From Xanthobacteraceae bacterium (GTDB lineage Bacteria > Pseudomonadota > Alphaproteobacteria > Rhizobiales > Xanthobacteraceae): DNA of 10,033 nt. The stretch spans positions 1 to 10,033 of the forward strand of contig JASHRY010000039.1 of assembly GCA_030037105.1 (NCBI GenBank). Reading direction: 5' to 3'. Shown here piece by piece: positions 5,561-10,033 of the stretch. How positions within the stretch are numbered: position 1 is the stretch's first letter; each line of letters opens with the position of its first letter. The position numbers and the translations under genes were made by a program. The notes under the pieces were generated by a model. The model was not told where the DNA came from and searched no databases. It was given only the letters and a program-made list of their open reading frames with translations.

Positions 5561-6997
5561 TTGTCCGACATGACCGTCGTCAAACCTCCTAGCAAGGCGC
5601 GCCCGGTGAGGCCAGCATCGCGCGCGCTCGCGCTTGCCGCACTTGCCGCGGTCACGCTGGGGAGCGTCCCGGCGCGGGCGCAGTCGTCGGCCGGCAACAT
5701 CCAGACGATTCGGGATGCGGAAATCGAACAGCTCCTGCGCGACTACACGCGGCCGATTTTCCGCGCGGCCGGCCTGAGCCAGCAAAACGTGCGGGTTGTG
5801 ATCATCAACCAGAATGTGTTCAACGCGTTCGTCATGGACGCGCACCACATTTTCATCTTTACCGGCGCGCTCAAGCAAGCGACCACGCCCAATCAGCTCA
5901 TCGGCGTCTTCGCGCACGAATGCGGACACATCGTCGGCGGACACCTGTCGAAGATGCGCCAGGAACTCGCCAACGCGCAGACCGGCGCGATCGTCGCCAT
6001 GCTGCTCGGCGCCGGCGCCATGATCGCGAGCGCGCGCTCCAACAGCATAGACGCCGCCAATGTCGGCGCGGCGGCGATGATGGCGCCGCAGTCGTACATC
6101 GAACACTCGCTCCTGGCCTACCAGCGCGCGCAAGAGGAGCAAGCCGACCGCGCCGCCGTGCGCTTCCTGACCATGACCCACCAGTCGGCCAAGGGCATGT
6201 ACGACACGTTCAAGCGTTTCGCCGATGAGATGATGTTCTCGGCGAAATACATCGATCCCTACGTGCAGAACCACCCCATGCCCGCCGAGCGCATGGCGGC
6301 GCTGGAGGAGTTGGTAAAGACCCCATATTGGGACAAGAAGGATCCGCCCGAACTGCAATTCCGCCACGACATGATGCGGGCGAAGCTTTACGGGTTCACC
6401 GACCGGCCGGAGACTGTGCTGCGGCGCTATCCATTAACCGACACCAGCATGCCCGCCCGTTATGCGCGCGCCATCTCCACCTATCGGTTCGGCGATTTGC
6501 GTTCCGCCGTCGCGCAGATCGACTCATTGATCGAGTCGATGCCGAGCTATCCGTATTTCTACGAGCTCAAAGGCCAGGCGTTGCTCGAAGCCGGATATCC
6601 GGCGGAAGCGATCGCGCCCCTGCGCCGCGCCGTTCAGCTCGCGCCCAGTCCCGCCCTCATTCAGATCATGCTGGGGAAGGCGCTCATCGCCACCAACAAC
6701 GCCAAGATGGCGGAAGAAGCGATCCCGCTTCTGCGTACGGCCCTCATCCAAGAGCCCGATTCCACCGATGCCTATGAGCAGCTTGCCATGGCCTACGCGC
6801 GCAAGAACGACCTCGCCGATGCCGATCTTGCCTCGGCGCAGGCTGCTTCGGCGCGCGGGGACAACAGGACCGCGCGCCAACTCGCGGCGCGGGCCAAGAC
6901 ACGGTTTCCGATTGGATCGCCGGGCTGGGTCAAAGCCGACGACATCGTCGCCCTTAACAAGAACGTGAAGCACAGCCTCTTCGGAATCAGTCAATGA
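5561..6997 (+). CDS. exported M48-family metallopeptidase with C-terminal TPRs (BepA/YfgC-like)
   Basis: A 478-residue periplasmic zinc protease. A positively charged start and hydrophobic segment (about 21-35) lead to a likely signal-peptide cleavage after ARA at 40. The M48 domain (about 45-260) has the zinc motif HECGH at 119-123, followed by IVGGH, and the third ligand Glu192 in QEEQADRAA. The C-terminal half (about 285-445) holds tetratricopeptide helices, such as YFYELKGQALLEAGYPAEAI and the repeat around AYEQLAMAYARKNDLADADL. BepA in E. coli degrades or matures stalled outer-membrane proteins such as LptD; a similar role is inferred. GAGGGA (5549-5554) is 6 nt before TTG 5561 but 15 nt before ATG 5570, so the TTG start is preferred. 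C121 in the zinc motif is the only cysteine. A DsbA-family gene follows 19 bp later. Confidence 0.93.
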   Translation: MSDMTVVKPPSKARPVRPASRALALAALAAVTLGSVPARAQSSAGNIQTIRDAEIEQLLRDYTRPIFRAAGLSQQNVRVVIINQNVFNAFVMDAHHIFIFTGALKQATTPNQLIGVFAHECGHIVGGHLSKMRQELANAQTGAIVAMLLGAGAMIASARSNSIDAANVGAAAMMAPQSYIEHSLLAYQRAQEEQADRAAVRFLTMTHQSAKGMYDTFKRFADEMMFSAKYIDPYVQNHPMPAERMAALEELVKTPYWDKKDPPELQFRHDMMRAKLYGFTDRPETVLRRYPLTDTSMPARYARAISTYRFGDLRSAVAQIDSLIESMPSYPYFYELKGQALLEAGYPAEAIAPLRRAVQLAPSPALIQIMLGKALIATNNAKMAEEAIPLLRTALIQEPDSTDAYEQLAMAYARKNDLADADLASAQAASARGDNRTARQLAARAKTRFPIGSPGWVKADDIVALNKNVKHSLFGISQ

Positions 6998-7016
6998 TCG
7001 GAAAAGGATCGCCGCG

Positions 7017-7775
7017 ATGAAGTCGAGCCCGCGCACGGCAATGCTGCTCGCAGCCATGATGCTCCTGGCATTGCCGGCCGCCACCTCCGTTCAAGCGGAA
7101 CCGTTCTCCGCCGAGCAGCGCGGTGAAATCGAAACCATCGTCAAGGACTACCTGCTGCAGCACCCGGAAGTCTTGCAGGATGCGATGACGGAGCTGGACA
7201 AACGTCAGCAGGCGGCCGAGGCCGAAAAGCATCGCCAGGCGGTCAAGGACAATAGCGCGGCGCTGTTCAGCTCGCCCCACCAGGTCGTGCTTGGCAATCC
7301 GCACGGCAACGTCACGATGGTCGAGTTCTTCGATTACAACTGCGCCTTCTGCAAGCGCGCTTTGCCCGATATGCTCACTCTTTTGAAGACCGACCTCAAT
7401 CTCAAATTCGTCCTCAAGGAATTCCCGGTCCTCGGCGAGGGCTCGGTCGAAGCCGCCCGGGTCGCGGTCGCCGCACGCATGCAGGACACGACCGGCAAGA
7501 AGTACATCCAATTCCACCAGAAGCTGCTGGGCGGGCGCGGCCCGGCCGACGGGGCGCGCGCGCTCGCGGTCGCCAAGGAGGTCGGCTTCGACATGGCGCG
7601 AATCGTGAAGGACATGGGCAGCCCCGAAGTAAAGAAGACGATCGACGAGAGCATGAAGCTTGCCGACGCAATCGGCGTGAGCGGCACCCCGACCTATGTG
7701 GTCGGCGACGAAGTCGTGGTCGGCGCTGTCGGGCTCGACGCGCTGAAGCAGAAAATCGAGGCCGTGCGCAAATAG
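7017..7775 (+). CDS. exported DsbA-family thiol-disulfide protein with ScsC-like N-terminal segment
   Basis: A 252-residue periplasmic thioredoxin-fold protein. The signal peptide (hydrophobic 8-22) ends near VQA at 27. Residues about 30-70 (EQRGEIETIVKDYLL, then a Gln/Glu-rich helix) resemble the N-terminal segment of ScsC/BdbD-type proteins. In Proteus ScsC this segment forms a trimer and turns the protein into a disulfide isomerase. The fold continues with VTMVEFFDYNCAFCKRA: redox motif C109-A-F-C112, and cis-Pro225 in SGTPTYVVGD. These two are the only cysteines. An AAAAGGA site lies about 8 nt before the ATG. The 19-bp gap to the M48 gene implies one transcript, so it probably serves outer-membrane protein quality control. 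Oxidase or isomerase activity cannot be decided from sequence. Confidence 0.93.
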   Translation: MKSSPRTAMLLAAMMLLALPAATSVQAEPFSAEQRGEIETIVKDYLLQHPEVLQDAMTELDKRQQAAEAEKHRQAVKDNSAALFSSPHQVVLGNPHGNVTMVEFFDYNCAFCKRALPDMLTLLKTDLNLKFVLKEFPVLGEGSVEAARVAVAARMQDTTGKKYIQFHQKLLGGRGPADGARALAVAKEVGFDMARIVKDMGSPEVKKTIDESMKLADAIGVSGTPTYVVGDEVVVGAVGLDALKQKIEAVRK

Positions 7776-7992
7776 CCGTCGTCGCCCCTGTTATCCTTCA
7801 AGTGTATCCTTGCAGGGCTCTTCAATCCCCTCCCCCGGTTTCCGGGAGAAGGCTTTATCCGGCTGAGGCATCGCATTCGGCCAGATAGGTCCGGTGCGCC
7901 CGGCTTCCCCTTTGCGGGCACCTTCCCTATAAACAGACCCGGCGCAACGGGCGCTCGTCCGCGGCGGTGACAGCCGGATACAGTTCGCGAAA
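7776..7992. other. 217-bp spacer between the DsbA-like gene and aroQ, with two hairpins
   Basis: The first hairpin (7828-7852) has stem CCCCTCCCCCGG / CCGGGAGAAGG with a TTT loop and two mismatches, followed by CTTTAT. It looks like a worn copy of the CCTCTCCC...GGGAGAGG palindrome common between genes in Hyphomicrobiales (from memory) and might act as a weak terminator. The second (7893-7922) pairs GGTGC..CCG with CGGGCACC, with a 2-nt bulge and a 12-nt loop. TATAAA at 7928-7933 may be the -10 box of an aroQ promoter, but no good -35 box stands at the right distance. No ORF is supported here. Confidence 0.45.
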
Positions 7993-8442
7993 ATGTCGAA
8001 GACCGTCTATGTCCTTAATGGACCGAACCTCAATCTGCTCGGCACGCGCGAGCCGGAGATTTACGGCGGCGCGACGCTCGCCGACGCCGAGAAGCTCTGC
8101 CGCGCCACGGCGGAACGATACGGGCTGGCCGTTGATTTCCGGCAGTCCAACCACGAGGGCGAAATCATCGACTGGATCCACGAGGCGGGCGCCGAGCAGG
8201 CCGCGGGACTGGTCATCAACCCGGCCGGATACACGCACACCTCCGTTGCCATCCTTGACGCGCTTCTCGCATTGGCGGCGCCGGTGATCGAGGTCCACGT
8301 CAGCAACATCCATGCGCGCGAGCCGTTTCGCCGACGCTCCTATGTCTCGCAAGCCGCGCGCGCCGTCATATGCGGCTTCGGCATCGACGGCTATGCGCTC
8401 GCCATCACCGGCCTCGCCGCTATGATCGACGCCAAGAATTGA
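7993..8442 (+). CDS. aroQ: type II 3-dehydroquinate dehydratase
   Basis: A 149-residue cytosolic enzyme of the shikimate pathway. It removes water from 3-dehydroquinate to give 3-dehydroshikimate on the way to aromatic amino acids and folate. Length and motifs fit the dodecameric type II family: [19 protein letters not shown] (7-25) with Arg19 and the catalytic Tyr24 on the flexible lid, [13 protein letters not shown] (51-63), [10 protein letters not shown] (75-84) with Asn76, the catalytic His102 in EVHVSN (100-105), and the late [11 protein letters not shown] (109-119). No good Shine-Dalgarno is seen before the ATG, but no other start exists nearby in this frame. It lies 29 bp ahead of accB, and this aroQ-accB-accC order is familiar in alphaproteobacteria and other bacteria, so they are probably one transcription unit. 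Confidence 0.97.
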   Translation: MSKTVYVLNGPNLNLLGTREPEIYGGATLADAEKLCRATAERYGLAVDFRQSNHEGEIIDWIHEAGAEQAAGLVINPAGYTHTSVAILDALLALAAPVIEVHVSNIHAREPFRRRSYVSQAARAVICGFGIDGYALAITGLAAMIDAKN

Positions 8443-8471
8443 TCGTGGCGCGCAAGCCCGGGAGCCCGTCG

Positions 8472-8933
8472 ATGCCGAAGACGCCCACGATCGATCATGA
8501 CGCGATCCGCGATTTGGCGAAGCTGCTCGACGAAACCGGCCTCAGCGAAATCGAAGTGCAACGGGCCGGGATGTCGATTCGCGTTGCCCGAAATCTCTAT
8601 GCGCCTCAGGCGCGGATCCGGCCTGCGGACGCACCCGCCGGCGTGCCGGCGGCGGGCGCGACGGCGCCGGCCACCGTACCGATGGACCCGACGCAGCATC
8701 CGGGCCTTGTCGCCTCGCCGATGGTCGGCACGGCCTATCTCGGCCCGGCGCCGGGCGCGCGGCCGTTTGTCGAGATTGGCGGACAGGTCAAGACCGGCGA
8801 GACGCTGATCATCATCGAGGCGATGAAAACGATGAACCAGGTTTCCGCGCCGCGCTCCGGCACGGTGACCCAGATTCTGGTCGAGGACGGCCAACCGGTC
8901 GAATACGGCGAGCCGCTGATGATCATCGAGTGA
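8472..8933 (+). CDS. accB: biotin carboxyl carrier protein of acetyl-CoA carboxylase
   Basis: A 153-residue carrier that holds biotin and moves the carboxyl group from AccC to the carboxyltransferase AccA/AccD in the first step of fatty acid synthesis. An N-terminal helical region (about 6-42, [23 protein letters not shown]) is followed by an Ala/Pro-rich linker (about 43-76). The biotinyl domain (about 77-153) has the biotinylation motif EAMKTM with target Lys119, the upstream ASPMVGTAY and the thumb-type insertion around [12 protein letters not shown] found in AccB but not in other biotinyl domains. GGGAG (8460-8464) is 7 nt before ATG 8472, so that start is used rather than the GTG at 8445 or the open frame further upstream. 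Confidence 0.97.
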   Translation: MPKTPTIDHDAIRDLAKLLDETGLSEIEVQRAGMSIRVARNLYAPQARIRPADAPAGVPAAGATAPATVPMDPTQHPGLVASPMVGTAYLGPAPGARPFVEIGGQVKTGETLIIIEAMKTMNQVSAPRSGTVTQILVEDGQPVEYGEPLMIIE

Positions 8934-9050
8934 GCGAATGGCAAATGGTGAATAGCGATAGAGGAGATAATCTGTCATCTGACGCTCACTGTTCACTACT
9001 CGCCATTCGCCATCTCTTCTCTTCGCCATTCGCCGCCCAAAGCTGCCACG
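8934..9050. repeat. imperfect inverted-repeat element between accB and accC
   Basis: The 117-bp gap begins directly after the accB stop. TGGCAAATGGTGAATAG (8939-8955) matches the reverse complement of 8996-9012 at 14 of 17 positions, and GCGAATGGC (8934-8942) is the exact reverse complement of GCCATTCGC at 9002-9010 and again at 9025-9033. The centre contains AGAT-A-ATCT (8965-8973). The CGCCATTCGCC unit is present twice (9001-9011 and 9024-9034). The AT-richer, repeated CGAATGG/TGAATAG composition differs from the flanking genes. I recall similar arrays between genes of Hyphomicrobiales but cannot verify a match. No ORF in it is convincing. Confidence 0.7.
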
Positions 9051-10033
9051 ATGTTCGACAAAATCCTCATCGCCAACCGTGGAGAAATCGCGCTGCGCGT
9101 GTTGCGGGCGTGCAAGGAGCTTGGCATCGCGACGGTGGCGGTGCACTCCACGGCAGACGAAGACGCCATGCATGTGCGGCTCGCCGACGAGAGCGTCTGC
9201 ATCGGCCCGCCGGCGCCCAAGGACAGCTACTTGAACATTCCGGCTCTGCTCGCCGCTTGCGAGATCACCGGCGCCGACGCGGTCCATCCGGGCTATGGCT
9301 TTCTCGCCGAGAATGCGCGTTTCGCCGAAATTCTCGCCGAGCACAACGTGCACTTCATCGGCCCCCGTCCCGAGCATATCCGCCTGATGGGCGATAAGAT
9401 CGCGGCCAAGCGCGCGGCCGTTGAGCTCGGCATTCCGATTGTCCCGGGCTCGACGGAAAGCGTCGGCTCCGACGCCGAGGCCGGACGATTGGCGCGCGAC
9501 ATCGGCTTCCCGGTTATGCTTAAGGCCGCGGCCGGCGGCGGCGGCCGCGGCATGAAAGTCGTGCGCAGCGAAAGCGAACTCGGTCCGGCGCTGGCCTTGG
9601 CGCGCGCCGAGGCCAAGGCCGCCTTCGGCGACGACACCCTCTATCTCGAAAAATATCTCGCTCGACCGCGCCATGTCGAAATCCAGGTTCTCGGCGACGG
9701 CAAGGGACGCGCCGTCCATCTCGGCGAACGCGACTGCTCGCTGCAACGTCGTCACCAGAAAGTCTGGGAGGAAGGCCCCTCGCCGGCGCTCAACACCGCC
9801 GCCCGCGACCAAATCGGCGAAACGGTGGCGCGCGCCATGCGCGCCATCAAATATCTCGGCGCCGGCACGGTCGAGTTCCTTTACGAGGACGGCAAGTTCA
9901 ACTTCATCGAGATGAACACCCGCATTCAGGTCGAGCATCCGGTGACCGAGATGATCACCGATATCGACCTCGTCGTGGAGCAGATTCGCGTCGCCGCCGG
10001 CGGCGAGCTGGCGCTGGCGCAGAGCGACGTGAA
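9051..10033 (+). CDS. accC: biotin carboxylase subunit of acetyl-CoA carboxylase (first 327 residues; 3' end beyond the window)
   Basis: This ATP-grasp enzyme carboxylates the biotin of AccB using ATP and bicarbonate. The biotin carboxylase N-domain (1-113) opens with [17 protein letters not shown] and has [15 protein letters not shown] (79-93). The ATP-grasp domain follows, with Lys115 in MGDKIAAK, Lys158 and the glycine-rich loop AGGGGRGM (161-168). [11 protein letters not shown] (235-245) and [15 protein letters not shown] (287-301) with Arg291 and Glu295 complete the visible catalytic set; numbering is one less than in E. coli AccC. The sequence is open to the window edge, with about 120 residues still expected. 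The start is fixed by the conserved N-terminus. Only weak Shine-Dalgarno-like sequence precedes it, because the spacer is an inverted-repeat element, so AccC synthesis may depend on that structure. Confidence 0.97.
   Translation, partial: MFDKILIANRGEIALRVLRACKELGIATVAVHSTADEDAMHVRLADESVCIGPPAPKDSYLNIPALLAACEITGADAVHPGYGFLAENARFAEILAEHNVHFIGPRPEHIRLMGDKIAAKRAAVELGIPIVPGSTESVGSDAEAGRLARDIGFPVMLKAAAGGGGRGMKVVRSESELGPALALARAEAKAAFGDDTLYLEKYLARPRHVEIQVLGDGKGRAVHLGERDCSLQRRHQKVWEEGPSPALNTAARDQIGETVARAMRAIKYLGAGTVEFLYEDGKFNFIEMNTRIQVEHPVTEMITDIDLVVEQIRVAAGGELALAQSDV

Noticed and set aside
3615..5573. 652-codon open frame on the plus strand
   Set aside because: It is antisense to the YdcF-family and aminotransferase genes, has no recognisable domain and reads as Arg/His-rich shadow sequence.
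5396..6367. 323-codon minus-strand frame
   Set aside because: Most of it is antisense to the M48 peptidase. Only its last 43 codons, outside that gene and with their own ribosome site, are kept as a candidate.
8391..9938. 515-codon open frame on the minus strand
   Set aside because: It is antisense to aroQ's end, accB and accC, all of which have unmistakable family motifs; long antisense frames are expected in GC-rich genes.
1..10033. Defence system, prophage, insertion sequence, CRISPR array or tRNA/rRNA gene
   Set aside because: No transposase, integrase, Cas, toxin-antitoxin or restriction motifs, no regular spaced repeats, and no tRNA-like cloverleaf ends were found; the region reads as core chromosome.

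Overview
The window is GC-rich chromosomal DNA with the gene content, codon bias and repeat types of an alphaproteobacterium, most likely Hyphomicrobiales (Bradyrhizobium, Rhodopseudomonas or Pseudolabrys-like). The pointers are a COG4119-type Nudix protein, a YdcF-type protein, the order DsbA-like / aroQ / accB / accC, and a palindromic intergenic element that resembles ones I recall from that order. The genus is an inference; no rRNA or other marker is present.

Layout: (1) 1-1526, minus strand: a three-module NEW3 surface protein followed, with a 4-base ATGA overlap, by the start of an ABC ATPase that runs off the left edge. (2) 1697-2182, plus strand: a Nudix hydrolase whose stop codon lies inside a palindromic repeat (2163-2257). 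(3) 5527-2262, minus strand: a possible 43-residue Cys-containing leader ORF, a class I/II aminotransferase, a YdcF/ElyC-family membrane protein, a 55-residue single-span membrane protein and a glutathione S-transferase family protein, separated by 61-174 bp gaps. (4) 5561-10033, plus strand: an exported M48/TPR metallopeptidase (BepA-like) and, 19 bp on, an exported DsbA-family thiol-disulfide protein with an ScsC-like N-terminal segment. After a 217-bp spacer with two hairpins come aroQ (shikimate pathway) and accB-accC (biotin carrier and biotin carboxylase of acetyl-CoA carboxylase). accB and accC are separated by a 117-bp inverted-repeat element. accC is cut by the right edge.

Functionally, 5561-7775 looks like an envelope protein quality-control pair, and aroQ-accBC is core biosynthesis. 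The NEW3/ABC unit is probably an exporter with a membrane-anchored extracytoplasmic partner. I found no defence system, phage, transposase, CRISPR array or tRNA/rRNA gene, and every non-coding gap is under 300 bp. The most unusual items are the small Cys-containing ORF ahead of the aminotransferase (5396-5527), the repeat that supplies the Nudix 3' end, and the inverted repeat that splits accB from accC.
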